In this document: one piece after another, positions 15,194 to 23,324 of the stretch
How the letters are laid out: every line of letters begins with the position of its first letter
Numbering within the stretch: position 1 is the stretch's first letter
NCBI GenBank assembly: GCA_964566075.1
Contig: CAZMHJ010000001.1
Span: 1-64,000 of the forward strand
Source of the DNA: CAZMHJ01 sp964566075
GTDB lineage: Bacteria; Patescibacteriota; Saccharimonadia; Saccharimonadales; CAIOMD01
Length of the DNA stretch: 64,000 nt
Direction: 5' to 3'
Notes under the pieces: model-generated
Seen by the model: only the letters and a program-made list of their open reading frames with translations
Database searches by the model: none
Told to the model about the DNA's origin: nothing
Made by a program: the position numbers and the translations under genes

Positions 15194-15223
15194 ATTATAT
15201 CATATAGCTTATGCTTTTGTCAA
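15194..15223 (-). promoter_or_regulatory. Consensus sigma70 promoter TTGACA-18-TATAAT
   Basis: TTGACA (15223-15218), 18 nt, TATAAT (15199-15194), with an upstream TG extending the -10. It drives the first gene of the membrane-protein cassette and is preceded by the clpP terminator. Confidence 0.85.
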
Positions 15224-15247
15224 TAGTTTACCCCTGTTAATAATATT

Positions 15248-15274
15248 AAAACAGCCCTATTCTGGGCTGTTTTT
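15248..15274 (-). terminator. Intrinsic terminator of clpP
   Basis: AAAACAGCCC, loop TATTCT, GGGCTGTTTT; A- and T-tracts on both sides make it potentially bidirectional. It lies 24 nt past the clpP stop. Confidence 0.9.
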
Positions 15275-15297
15275 CAAGTACTACTAAGTGTCTAAAA

Positions 15298-15885
15298 TTA
15301 GCGTTTTTCGATAATTCCGTCTACGAGGCCGTATTTTTTGGCTTCTTCGGCAGTCATCCAGTAATCGCGCTCTACGTCTTTTTCGATTGTTGCAAGCTTT
15401 TGGCCCGTATTTTTGGCTAGAATTTCATTCAATAACTTCTTAAGGCGTAGCCCTTCTTTAAGGTCAATTTCCATATCGGTCACCTTACCACGAGTGCCGC
15501 TGCTTGGCTGGTGAATCATGGCGGTGGCACTCGGCAACATAAAGCGCTTGCCTTTTGTGCCGCTACTCAATAGGAAGGCACCCATGCTGGCTTGTACACC
15601 GATACCAATGGTTTGTACGTCGCATTTTACAAACTGCATCGTGTCGTAAATGGCCATACCATCATAGACGCTACCACCTGGGCTGTTAATGTAAAAGACA
15701 ATATCTTTTTTAGGGTCTTCGGCTTCTAAAAAGAGCATCTGAGCAACTACAAGATTAGCAGTGTGCTCGTTCACATCCTCGCCCAAAAAGATAATGCGCT
15801 CTTTAAGCAGACGGCTGTAAATATCATAGGCACGCTCCATGCGGCCATCGTTTTCTATCACTGTTGGAATAAGCATGTTTTTCAT
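15298..15885 (-). CDS. clpP: ATP-dependent Clp protease proteolytic subunit
   Basis: 195 residues from MKNMLIPTVIE, normal for ClpP. The catalytic triad is visible: Ser100 in GVQASMGAF, His125 in MIHQPSSG, Asp174 in VERDYW. ClpP forms the tetradecameric peptidase used by ClpC or ClpX to degrade unfolded proteins. A perfect CIRCE lies upstream and the promoter overlaps it, so HrcA repression is likely. There is no clear Shine-Dalgarno and the leader would be very short. A longer start at 15924 would lie inside CIRCE and is rejected. Confidence 0.96.
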   Translation of the reverse strand: MKNMLIPTVIENDGRMERAYDIYSRLLKERIIFLGEDVNEHTANLVVAQMLFLEAEDPKKDIVFYINSPGGSVYDGMAIYDTMQFVKCDVQTIGIGVQASMGAFLLSSGTKGKRFMLPSATAMIHQPSSGTRGKVTDMEIDLKEGLRLKKLLNEILAKNTGQKLATIEKDVERDYWMTAEEAKKYGLVDGIIEKR

Positions 15886-15895
15886 AGTACTTATT

Positions 15896-15924
15896 ATGCT
15901 ACGCCACAAATTAGCACTCGTCAA
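15896..15924 (-). promoter_or_regulatory. clpP promoter overlapping CIRCE
   Basis: TTGACG (15924-15919), 17 nt, TAGCAT (15901-15896); a CATAAT just downstream is an alternative -10. The -35 lies inside the CIRCE spacer and right arm. Confidence 0.6.
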
Positions 15925-15937
15925 GCTTGAGTGCTAA
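15911..15937. promoter_or_regulatory. CIRCE element (HrcA operator) of clpP
   Basis: TTAGCACTC, 9 nt, GAGTGCTAA: an exact match to the CIRCE consensus inverted repeat bound by the heat-shock repressor HrcA. The hrcA gene is not in this window. Confidence 0.95.
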
Positions 15938-16305
15938 TCTTCATCGACACCACGGTACATTCTTGTATGCGTGCCATCTGGAGAAACAATCCAAACATCA
16001 TCTGTGTAGTGGTGCAGTTTTAGCTCACTTTCAACTTTTTCAACTCGAGCATGTGCCAGTAGTGATGCCATAGCAAAGGTGGGTACATCAACCGCAACCG
16101 ACCATTTATTACCACTACGAGATTCATCGTACACTTCGTAGGTATTTGGATAATTCGGGACGGTTGGTTGAGCCTCGGTATGCTCTGGTTCTTCATCTAC
16201 CTTAAACAGAAAGCTATCTCGTAAGAAAGTTGGCAAAATAGGCTTTGCGTTCTCTTTCGCACGCTCAGCAGTTTCTGATAAAAACCATTTATCTCGATTA
16301 CTCAT
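15934..16305 (-). CDS. Hypothetical protein (123 aa), probably leaderless
   Basis: Begins MSNRDKWFLSETAERAKENA and ends TRMYRGVDED; soluble, mixed charge, with a Pro-rich middle. No family recognised. No ribosome site is present, but TATACT lies exactly 6 nt before the ATG (16317-16312), so transcription would begin at or next to the start codon. Its stop codon falls at the edge of the clpP CIRCE, so transcripts could read toward clpP. Confidence 0.55.
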   Translation of the reverse strand: MSNRDKWFLSETAERAKENAKPILPTFLRDSFLFKVDEEPEHTEAQPTVPNYPNTYEVYDESRSGNKWSVAVDVPTFAMASLLAHARVEKVESELKLHHYTDDVWIVSPDGTHTRMYRGVDED

Positions 16306-16343
16306 ATAGGTAGTATAAACATTCGTTGTTTAGTAACCATGAG

Positions 16344-16781
16344 CTATTTCAGCTCGTTGAGTATAGAAACTATGTGTTCCAATTCACCCGGCTGCTCTAC
16401 ATCACTGCGCCAAAGTTGTTTTGCTGGTAACGGCGTTTTCTGTACTTCGAGTTTGGTTATACCCGCTGCCTTGACTGAGTCATCAATCATTGTTAGTAAT
16501 CCAACGTAGGTTAACTGATTTCTTGCAATAACAGCGCGTATAACAACCATGTCTGTAGACTGTAAACCGCGCTGTAATTGCTGTGCCTCTATCTGCACAA
16601 ATTCAGGCTTTCTTTGAATGTAGCCAATAAATCGAGCAGTATCATATTCATCTTCTTCTTGCTGAGGCAAATCTGCCCACCGGCTACCTTGAGCTAGTGC
16701 AACTTCTGCTAATAGTTTTACAATAGGCCGGACCACATGAGCCACCCGCATATTTGGATTATATCCGGGCAATGGTTTCAT
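16344..16781 (-). CDS. Hypothetical protein (145 aa) downstream of trigger factor
   Basis: The start is placed at MKPLPGYNPN (16781), 7 nt after the tig stop, with a weak AGAG site; an earlier in-frame start would overlap tig. The protein is helical and soluble, with no motif I recognise (VVRPIVKLLAEVALAQGSRW near residue 17). Probably translated from the tig transcript. Confidence 0.5.
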   Translation of the reverse strand: MKPLPGYNPNMRVAHVVRPIVKLLAEVALAQGSRWADLPQQEEDEYDTARFIGYIQRKPEFVQIEAQQLQRGLQSTDMVVIRAVIARNQLTYVGLLTMIDDSVKAAGITKLEVQKTPLPAKQLWRSDVEQPGELEHIVSILNELK

Positions 16782-16788
16782 GTTTACT

Positions 16789-18069
16789 CTATTTTGCGTA
16801 GCCAACAAGCTTCGCAATGGTCTTTTCGGTCAAGAGGCGTGATGCAATATCACGACGTGCTTCTGGTTTCTCGAGTTCGGCCTGCATTTGCGGGTCGGTG
16901 TATTGGCCCTTCATAATTTGCATGCGAATTTCGAGTTCTTCTGGGGTAACCGTTAGTTTTTCAGCCTCGGCAATTTCGCTGAGTACCAAGCCAGCCTTAA
17001 GACGTTCTTCGGCTGCTGGTTTAAGCTCTTTTTCGGTATATTCTTCTTCGCTTAAGCCACTATTTTTAAGGTATTCTTGAAATGTTTCACCACGATACGA
17101 TAGATTTTGCTTAAATTCACGGTCGACAATCTCTACTTGTTCTGCAAGTAAAGCTTCGGGGAGTTTAACCTTAGTCTTACCAATAAGTTCTTTAATAATA
17201 AGGTTTTCGAACTCTTGCTGAGCCTGACGCTCACGCTCAACACCTAGTTGCTTTTCAATATCAGCTTTCAGTTCGTCAACCGTCTTGAATGGACCAACTT
17301 TAGCCGCAAACGCATCATTTAGTTCATCAAGCTTGGTTTCTTCGATTTTATTAACGGTTACCGTGAATGTTACTTTTTTACCCTGTAGGGCTTTTACACC
17401 GTAGTCTTTAGGAAACGGAATCGTAAACTCTTTGGTATCACCTTTCTTAAGGCCAATCACGTTGTCTTCAAACCCTGGGATAAAGGTATTGCTACCAAGT
17501 GCTAATGGATAATCTTTACCGTCGGCATTGGCGATTGGCTCACCATTGGCATCTTTACCGGCAAAATCAATAAAGGCACGATCACCACTTTTGGCCGCTC
17601 GTTCTACTTCGGTATAGTCAGCGGCTTGGCTTTGCAGGCGACCAAGAACTTCTTTAACATCGCTGGCGCTTACTTTAGCTACAGGTTTTTTAACCGTAAT
17701 TTTTTTATAGTCAGGCAGTGTAATCTTAGCGATTACTTCTACCTCAGCCGTAAATTCTAGCTCGGTAAATGGTACAAATTTTGTAAGCTCTACTTTGGGC
17801 TGTGAAACAACACGTAGTTGTTTTTCAGCAACAGCGTCGCCGTAATAATGATTAATTGCTTCGTCGAGCACCTCGGCCTGGAGTGTGTTCGGGTCGAGTT
17901 GCTTTTCTACGATTTCAAGCGGCACTTTGCCCTTGCGAAAACCAGGCACACTCACGCGTGGTGCGAGTTTTTCGACAACATGGTGCTTCATGCTTGCTAA
18001 ATCAGCTGCATTTGCAGAAATGGTTAGTTTAGTGACATTGTCTGAGATTGATTTAAGAGTTACTTGCAT
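16789..18069 (-). CDS. tig: Trigger factor, ribosome-associated chaperone
   Basis: 426 residues with the usual three parts: ribosome-binding tail carrying the GFRKGKVP signature (residues 43-50), an FKBP-type prolyl isomerase domain (about residues 160-245, GDRAFIDFAGKD ... FIPGFEDNVIGLKKGD), and a long helical C-terminal cradle. It binds nascent chains at the exit tunnel. Length is normal. It sits near clpP, a common pairing in bacteria. Confidence 0.96.
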   Translation of the reverse strand: MQVTLKSISDNVTKLTISANAADLASMKHHVVEKLAPRVSVPGFRKGKVPLEIVEKQLDPNTLQAEVLDEAINHYYGDAVAEKQLRVVSQPKVELTKFVPFTELEFTAEVEVIAKITLPDYKKITVKKPVAKVSASDVKEVLGRLQSQAADYTEVERAAKSGDRAFIDFAGKDANGEPIANADGKDYPLALGSNTFIPGFEDNVIGLKKGDTKEFTIPFPKDYGVKALQGKKVTFTVTVNKIEETKLDELNDAFAAKVGPFKTVDELKADIEKQLGVERERQAQQEFENLIIKELIGKTKVKLPEALLAEQVEIVDREFKQNLSYRGETFQEYLKNSGLSEEEYTEKELKPAAEERLKAGLVLSEIAEAEKLTVTPEELEIRMQIMKGQYTDPQMQAELEKPEARRDIASRLLTEKTIAKLVGYAK

Positions 18070-18115
18070 ACAAGAGGTAATTTTAACATAATTTGGATTT
18101 TTTGCACAGTCAGGT

Positions 18116-18487
18116 TTAAGCGAATCTAGTTGTAACCTCTAGGCTGAGTCGTGTAACTGCTCCCTCTAGCGCGGCGCATAGCGCTCTAGCAGTTGAAGGC
18201 GATGTAAGCCCTCTGGCGCGATTCATGGTTACCGAATCATCACCTGCTAAAAACAGGTAACCGTTTCGTTGTAACCAAATCAGTGCACTGGCTAAATCTT
18301 CTTCTGAGGCAAACGGATAACGACCCGAATGCTCAGGGCCAAAGAGCATGTAATGATGCACGAGCGTTTCTAAGCTAATGACATCACCGTCTTTATCGGT
18401 ACTTTGTTCTAAGCCGGTACTTAATAAAAAATGTACAACATCTGCTCGGGGCTTACGTGCTCCGAGCATCACTGCAGTCATATTCAT
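18116..18487 (-). CDS. Hypothetical protein (123 aa)
   Basis: Starts 2 nt after the stop of the 68-residue gene, so translation may be coupled; an alternative ATG lies two codons in. Begins MNMTAVMLGARKPRADVVHF; contains EEDLASALIWLQRNGYLFL, which resembles a small helical winged-helix-like segment, but I cannot assign a family. Tail TRLSLEVTTRFA. Confidence 0.5.
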   Translation of the reverse strand: MNMTAVMLGARKPRADVVHFLLSTGLEQSTDKDGDVISLETLVHHYMLFGPEHSGRYPFASEEDLASALIWLQRNGYLFLAGDDSVTMNRARGLTSPSTARALCAALEGAVTRLSLEVTTRFA

Positions 18488-18489
18488 AC

Positions 18490-18696
18490 CTACACACTTT
18501 CGGTGGTCGCAATAAATGCGAGCGGAGCTTTATCGATAAAAATTTGTGATTGTTGTGTAGTTGCCGGGAAAGTAAGTGCCTCATCAATATGGTAATGACG
18601 GCGGCGTAACACTTCGGCACGCCTATGAAACTGTCCCTTTACTTGGTAGATGTTGTTTGTACGCTTGTTGGTTTTTGTAGATATATGATTAGTCAT
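18490..18696 (-). CDS. Small basic protein (68 aa)
   Basis: A strong GGAGGAG site 5 nt before the ATG supports the start. The product is basic in the first half (KTNKRTNNIYQVKGQFHRRAEV is its N-terminal half in part) with an RRRHYH stretch, and more hydrophobic later. It could bind nucleic acid, but no family is recognised. Followed directly by the 123-residue gene. Confidence 0.55.
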   Translation of the reverse strand: MTNHISTKTNKRTNNIYQVKGQFHRRAEVLRRRHYHIDEALTFPATTQQSQIFIDKAPLAFIATTESV

Positions 18697-18740
18697 ATCT
18701 CCTCCTCAACGTTTCCGTACTATCACTTGTTTTTTACATA

Positions 18741-18770
18741 AAAAGCCCAAAATAAACTTTTGGGCTTTTT
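18741..18770 (-). terminator. Intrinsic terminator after hisS and the candidate small RNA
   Basis: AAAAGCCCAAAA / TTTTGGGCTTTT with a 6-nt loop; strong stem with A- and T-tracts on both sides. Confidence 0.9.
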
Positions 18771-18887
18771 GTTTCTGCACTAACATACAAATTTAGAGTG
18801 GGTTCGCTACTAGCTCGACAATGTACAAGCGACCAACGTACGTACACTGCTTCGTTGCTTCTAAATTGTTAAAGTGCTCACACTTCT
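18741..18887 (-). ncRNA. Candidate structured small RNA with its own promoter and terminator (6S-like shape)
   Basis: Between hisS and the next gene lies a 147-nt stretch with no reading frame. TATAAT at 18899-18894 gives a start near 18887, and a strong terminator ends it at 18741. Closing stems: GCACT (18877-18873) with AGTGC (18781-18777), and AATTTAGA (18867-18860) with TCTAAATT (18797-18790). A terminal stem pairs CAGTGTAC (18849-18842) with GTACATTG (18826-18819). The unpaired middle contains a small GCTAGTAGC hairpin. Closing stem, central bubble and terminal stem-loop resemble 6S RNA, but no conserved sequence confirms this and the -35 is weak. Confidence 0.4.
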
Positions 18888-18925
18888 ACCTTCATTATAC
18901 TCCGTGTCGTCAAGAAAGAAAGACA

Positions 18926-20200
18926 CTAGCGTAATTGGGCGATAATTTCATCCATCGAAAGGTGTTTTTCTTCACCACTTGCTAAATCTTTGAGTGCGTA
19001 TTGATTATTCGCAAGTTCTTGATCACCAACAAATAAGACACGGCTATAGCCAGCTTTATCAGCACTTTTAATCTTCTTATCCATCTTGCGGTCAGTTGCA
19101 TCAACGGCCACATGTATATCTGCAGCCCGCAGCTGGCCTAATAGGTCTTGCGCACCTGCATATACATCACCAATAAGTAATACAGCAATATCTACAGGAG
19201 AGACGAACTTAGGTATTAAATCATGTAACACTAAAAATTCGTGAATGGTCACATCACCCATACCAAATCCAACAGTTGGCACCGGTTCGACACCAAATAA
19301 GCCTACTAAACCGTCGTAACGACCGCCACCAAACATGGATCGGTTATTATCCGGGTGGACATCCTTCATTTCAAATACGATGTCAGTATAGTAATCAAAA
19401 CCGCGCATTAAACTGATATCAAATGTTACATTTGTTACACCTGACCGCGCTAAAAGCATCTGGAGTTCGTGGACATGCTTGGCACTATCGTGAGCTTGTA
19501 TATCTTGCGGTAATGCCTCAAAAGAAGTTACACGGAACACGTCATTAATTGCCTGCGCTTTATCACCAACAATTTCACCAAGAGCAGTAATAAAATCAGG
19601 TTCTGACATTTTTTGGATGCGATCGACCAAGCGAATTACTTTTATACTGGTATCGTTATCAAGTGAAAACAGTTCGTTTAAAACAAAATTTACCAGCTTA
19701 CGGCTGTTAAGCAGGATTGTGTACATATCGCGCGTAGCACCAAACTGCTGCATCACACTATCTGCTACCATCACCAGCTCGTGATCGCCAGGCAAACCCG
19801 GTTCGCCAAATAGATCAACATTTAGTTGCCAGTGTTCACGTAAGCGACCACGTTGCGGACGCTCATATCGCCATAAATTAGGGATACTAAACCATCTTAG
19901 TGGGTATGCAAGTTCTTGACGCTTTGCAGCAACCATTCGGCTAACTGTGGGTGTCATTTCGGGGCGCAGTGTTACTTTACGACCACCCCTGTCTTCAAAT
20001 ACATAGGTCTGTTCATTTACAATCTCTTCACTTGTTTTAGCTAAGTAAAGTTCAAGCGGCTCAATAATTGAAGCGTCGTATTCTTCGTAACCATACCGCT
20101 CAGCGACTGTACGCCAAGTATTAAAAATATAATCCTGTATACGCTTATCAGCAGGATAAAAGTCACGCGCTCCTTTATAGTTTTGTGTCGACAGTGCCAT
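18926..20200 (-). CDS. hisS: Histidyl-tRNA synthetase
   Basis: 424 residues, class II. Motif 2 reads WRYERPQRGRLREHWQLNVD; histidine-specific HisA segments are seen in GGGRYDGLVGLFG and in VPTVGFGMGD (motif 3). The C-terminal anticodon-binding domain starts near residue 330 (DIAVLLIGDVY). It charges tRNA-His. TACAAT lies 11 nt before the ATG, so the leader is very short and lacks a ribosome site. A 100-residue membrane-protein gene ends 9 nt upstream. Confidence 0.97.
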   Translation of the reverse strand: MALSTQNYKGARDFYPADKRIQDYIFNTWRTVAERYGYEEYDASIIEPLELYLAKTSEEIVNEQTYVFEDRGGRKVTLRPEMTPTVSRMVAAKRQELAYPLRWFSIPNLWRYERPQRGRLREHWQLNVDLFGEPGLPGDHELVMVADSVMQQFGATRDMYTILLNSRKLVNFVLNELFSLDNDTSIKVIRLVDRIQKMSEPDFITALGEIVGDKAQAINDVFRVTSFEALPQDIQAHDSAKHVHELQMLLARSGVTNVTFDISLMRGFDYYTDIVFEMKDVHPDNNRSMFGGGRYDGLVGLFGVEPVPTVGFGMGDVTIHEFLVLHDLIPKFVSPVDIAVLLIGDVYAGAQDLLGQLRAADIHVAVDATDRKMDKKIKSADKAGYSRVLFVGDQELANNQYALKDLASGEEKHLSMDEIIAQLR

Positions 20201-20209
20201 AGTTGTCGT

Positions 20210-20512
20210 TTATTGTACCTGTTGTTCTAATTTGCCATGTACTAAAACATGCCAAACTGTTTTTGCTAATTGTTTACGCGGAACCTTTTTCATAAGAGCG
20301 AGTACTTGCTTACCTGCAATTAAAATACCAAGCAACCCAATTACTGTTTGGATAGCCATTATACAAAAGGTAACTTGACCTGTATCACTATTACCTAGCC
20401 ATTTTGCAATTGCTGGTGCCGCAGCCCAAATCGGTGCCCACCAAAAAACGATACACACTACCCCTATACGAAGCCTAAGGGGTGAAACTGATATATTTTC
20501 TTCTTTATCCAT
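20210..20512 (-). CDS. Two-pass membrane protein upstream of hisS (100 aa)
   Basis: Begins MDKEENISVSPLRLRIGVVC; hydrophobic helices near residues 16-36 and 47-66, then a basic tail (KKVPRKQLAKTVWHVLVHGK). No family recognised. TATACT lies 8 nt before the ATG with no ribosome site, consistent with a leaderless message that then runs into hisS. Confidence 0.55.
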   Translation of the reverse strand: MDKEENISVSPLRLRIGVVCIVFWWAPIWAAAPAIAKWLGNSDTGQVTFCIMAIQTVIGLLGILIAGKQVLALMKKVPRKQLAKTVWHVLVHGKLEQQVQ

Positions 20513-20598
20513 TGATATGTAGTATACCGCGCCATATTACTATTGACCAACATCTCATAAGCGTGTTGAATTAAGATATCAGAAATAAGGAGGAACTA

Positions 20599-21324
20599 AT
20601 GGCAACATCTAATGATGCGCCGAGCAAGGATAGTGATTTTTTCACCCTTGTTGGTGAGGCATTTAAAATGTATAAGGAAAGCTGGGAAGCACTAAAGCTA
20701 AACCTGGCAACATTTATCCTAGCGGTTATTGTACCGGCTGGAATAATCATGCTCGGAGTATTTATCTCAGTCGTTTTAGGTTTGTTTAGTACTAATACTA
20801 GTGATAGTGGCTCTAGTCTAGGACTTATATTGGGCTTGTTGGTTGTTTTGGCCAGCGTAGTATTAGCGCTAGTTTTTGCACCAGCAATTACCATTACCCA
20901 ACTCGAGAGCGTAAAGGGCAAAAAAGTTCAGTTTAGCGAAGTGTTCGAACAAAGTAAAAAATATGTACTTCGATTTATTGGCCTAGGTATTTTGGCAATA
21001 CTGCTTATTGAAATACCAGCTCTTTTACTTTTCTTTACGATTTTCTTGTTCCCACTTGGTATCGCATGGATAGTAGTATCAGCATTCTTTTTAGTACTTG
21101 CACCATATATTCTCATTAATAAAGATCTTGGTGTTATTGACACGCTTAAGGCAAGCTTTGAAGTCACTAAAAAGAATTGGCAATGGGTACTTGCTGCATA
21201 TGTTGTGCTTGTTGCTGTTAACATAATCAGTGTCGTACCGTTTATTGGTTGGATTATTTCTTTAGTACTGTCCTTTATGTACTTCTGTCTTATTCCTCTT
21301 ATTTACGTCAAAAAAATCAACTAG
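20599..21324 (+). CDS. Multi-pass integral membrane protein (241 aa)
   Basis: AGGAGG lies 6 nt before the ATG. About five or six hydrophobic helices follow a short polar N-terminus (SKDSDFFTLVGEAFKMYKES). The layout, with FKMYKESWEALKLN before the first helix and LKASFEVTKKNWQWVL before the last pair, resembles the broad DUF975/YciC-like membrane family, but I cannot assign a function. It is divergent from the hisS unit and ends at a strong terminator shared with the convergent gene. Confidence 0.7.
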   Translation: MATSNDAPSKDSDFFTLVGEAFKMYKESWEALKLNLATFILAVIVPAGIIMLGVFISVVLGLFSTNTSDSGSSLGLILGLLVVLASVVLALVFAPAITITQLESVKGKKVQFSEVFEQSKKYVLRFIGLGILAILLIEIPALLLFFTIFLFPLGIAWIVVSAFFLVLAPYILINKDLGVIDTLKASFEVTKKNWQWVLAAYVVLVAVNIISVVPFIGWIISLVLSFMYFCLIPLIYVKKIN

Positions 21325-21343
21325 TACAATCTGAACTGTTAAA

Positions 21344-21378
21344 AATACCGCCTCAGAATTGAGGCGGTATTTTATTTT
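21344..21378. terminator. Bidirectional intrinsic terminator
   Basis: AATACCGCCTCA, loop GAAT, TGAGGCGGTATT: a 12-bp perfect stem with flanking A- and T-tracts between two convergent genes. It overlaps the stop region of the minus-strand gene. Confidence 0.93.
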
Positions 21379-21872
21379 GCTTGACGTAATTGCATAATTT
21401 GGCGCAAAAGATCAGCTCTCTGTTCAACAGCAATAAAACGTTCTCTTCGTAGTGGGACTAATTGTACATTTTCTATTTGTTCTTTTTCTCGTCTGTAGCG
21501 TGATACCTCCATCGCCATCTTTGTAGTAAGTTTAGCTATATGCTCTTTGTCACTCCCCGTAAGTTTATAGGGGCTGTGATACTTTGCATTTGTTTTAATG
21601 TCTTCTATTTGAAAGTGAAAACCTCTAACCTTATCCGCAATTGGTGAAAGAGTATTAAGGTGCTCATCAATAGTTTCATCGATACGTGCCATCTTTTGCT
21701 CCAATGCTTCTACCTCTGCTTGAAGCTCTTGAATTTTGGCCAGTGCTTCTGGGCTTACATCAGACTCATCAACAAAATCCGTCTTTTCTTGTTCATCTGG
21801 AATGAATTCTAAATCTTGTACCGGGTCTTCTGGCTCAGATGTATACGCATAATCTGATTCATGTGATGTCAT
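21372..21872 (-). CDS. Coiled-coil protein with acidic N-terminus (166 aa)
   Basis: The first 40 residues are strongly acidic (EPEDPVQDLEFIPDEQEK). Residues 42-75 form a predicted coiled coil (ALAKIQELQAEVEALEQKMA), and a second helical stretch lies near residues 115-160 with basic residues. No transmembrane helix. No family recognised. It lies 35 nt after tyrS and no strong terminator separates them, so it may be co-transcribed. Confidence 0.6.
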   Translation of the reverse strand: MTSHESDYAYTSEPEDPVQDLEFIPDEQEKTDFVDESDVSPEALAKIQELQAEVEALEQKMARIDETIDEHLNTLSPIADKVRGFHFQIEDIKTNAKYHSPYKLTGSDKEHIAKLTTKMAMEVSRYRREKEQIENVQLVPLRRERFIAVEQRADLLRQIMQLRQAK

Positions 21873-21907
21873 AGATAAGTAATTTTACAACTTTTTTGTT
21901 GTAAAGT

Positions 21908-23161
21908 CTATTTTATTGCAATTATAACTTGAGCGTTTTTGCCCCTGCGCAGCACAGCATAGCCGTTAATTGCGTCATCAGTGTCAAGCGTTGTTTTACT
22001 AAGTGGTATTTGCGATCCATTAACGTAAATTGCATTGCTGTCTAAAAATCGTCGAGCTTCACCCTTGCTACTTGCCAACCCAGCATCAACTAGTGCGCCA
22101 GCCAGATCTACACCAGCAAATGCTTCAAACACACCCAGTTCATTTCCAAGCGCTTCGAAATCTTCAACAGTTAGCTCAGTGTACGCACGGGCACCAAACA
22201 GTACTTCGCTAATACGCTTAACACTCTCTGCGCGAGCTTCGCCATGGACAATCTTAGTAACTTCGTACGCAAGTGTTTTTTGCGCTAAGCGGCCGGCCTT
22301 GTCTTGTTCAAACTCAGTTATTAACGATTCTATTTCTTCTTTTGAAAGGAGTGTGTAAACCTTAAGGTAATCTGCAACACCTTCATCATCAACATTAAGC
22401 CAAAATTGGTAGAACTGATATGGAGTTGTAAGCTCAGGGTCAAGCCATACTGCGCCTGCCTCACTTTTACCAAACTTTTTACCTGTTGCCTTGTTAATTA
22501 TGAGCGGGGCACTCCAAATGTGAGCTTCTCCCCCCGCAATACGGCGAATAAGTTCAACACCCGCGATGCTATTCCCCCATTGGTCAGCACCACAAACTTG
22601 CAGCGTTACTCCATGCTCACGATATAAATGCAAAAAATCATAACCTTGAATGAGCGAATAGCTAAATTCGGCATAGCTAATACCAGCGCCATCTTCACTT
22701 AATCTGCTTTGTACAAATTCGCGGCCAAGCATTTGCCGCATAGGTACGTGTTTACCAACATCACGCAAGAACTCAAGGTAATTAAGCCCCTTAAACCAGT
22801 CGTAGTTGTCAACCATCTCAACACTATAGCCAGCAAAAAGTTGTTGATATTGTGCTGCAATACCTGCTTTGTTGGCATCAACTTCTTCTACGGTTTTTAA
22901 ATCACGCTCTTCTGATTTACCATCTGGGTCACCAATTAAGCCGGTCGCGCCCCCAACTAATAAGATTGGTTTGTGACCAGCCATAATAAAATGACGAATC
23001 ATCATACTCATCGCTAATTGGCCAATGTGCATCGATTTTGCACTTGGGTCTACACCCCAATAAAACGTTATCGGCTCGCCATCGAGTATTGTTATGTCTT
23101 GAAACGTAGTTTGGTTTACAAAGCCACGCCACTGCAGTTCTTCTGAAAGTTTTGTATCCAT
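21908..23161 (-). CDS. tyrS: Tyrosyl-tRNA synthetase
   Basis: 417 residues from MDTKLSEELQWRG. Class I: HIGH-type motif HIGQL in PSAKSMHIGQL, KMSKS-type motif KFGKS, and a C-terminal S4 RNA-binding domain (GEARRFLDSNAIYVNG). It charges tRNA-Tyr. A longer in-frame start near 23296 would run through the tRNA-Leu gene and is rejected. TATACA lies 6 nt before the chosen ATG with no ribosome site, suggesting a leaderless message. Confidence 0.97.
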   Translation of the reverse strand: MDTKLSEELQWRGFVNQTTFQDITILDGEPITFYWGVDPSAKSMHIGQLAMSMMIRHFIMAGHKPILLVGGATGLIGDPDGKSEERDLKTVEEVDANKAGIAAQYQQLFAGYSVEMVDNYDWFKGLNYLEFLRDVGKHVPMRQMLGREFVQSRLSEDGAGISYAEFSYSLIQGYDFLHLYREHGVTLQVCGADQWGNSIAGVELIRRIAGGEAHIWSAPLIINKATGKKFGKSEAGAVWLDPELTTPYQFYQFWLNVDDEGVADYLKVYTLLSKEEIESLITEFEQDKAGRLAQKTLAYEVTKIVHGEARAESVKRISEVLFGARAYTELTVEDFEALGNELGVFEAFAGVDLAGALVDAGLASSKGEARRFLDSNAIYVNGSQIPLSKTTLDTDDAINGYAVLRRGKNAQVIIAIK

Positions 23162-23193
23162 ATCTGTTGTATATGGTAACAAAACAAAACAAA

Positions 23194-23210
23194 AACCCCA
23201 AAAAGGGGTT
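23194..23210 (-). terminator. Terminator after tRNA-Leu
   Basis: AACCCC / GGGGTT with a short A/T loop; on the minus strand it is followed by TTTTTGTTTTG. It separates the tRNA from tyrS, whose own -10 lies just downstream. Confidence 0.75.
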
Positions 23211-23217
23211 CTTGTTT

Positions 23218-23302
23218 TGGTACCGCGGAGAGGACTTGAACCTCCACGTCTTGCGACACTAGCTCCTAAGGCTAGCGTGTCTACCAATTCCACCACCGCG
23301 GC
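23218..23302 (-). tRNA. tRNA-Leu, anticodon UAG, CCA encoded
   Basis: Acceptor GCCGCGG pairs with CCGCGGT (the first pair is G-U), discriminator A, then an encoded CCA at 23220-23218. D-arm GTGGAATTGGTAGACAC; anticodon stem CTAGC/GCTAG with loop CTTAGGA (anticodon TAG); long class II variable arm around GTGTCGCAAGACGT; T-arm GGAGGTTCAAGTCCTC. Reads CUN leucine codons. It lies between rsmD and tyrS. Confidence 0.97.
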
Positions 23303-23324
23303 AAATTAGTACCGATACAATTTA

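Noticed and set aside
18741..18887. SRP RNA, tmRNA or RNase P RNA at the hisS downstream region
   Set aside because: None of their conserved core sequences can be seen, and the length does not fit tmRNA or RNase P.
21908..23296. Long tyrS reading starting near 23296
   Set aside because: The extra 45 codons translate the tRNA-Leu gene and its terminator. The family start is MDTKL at 23161.
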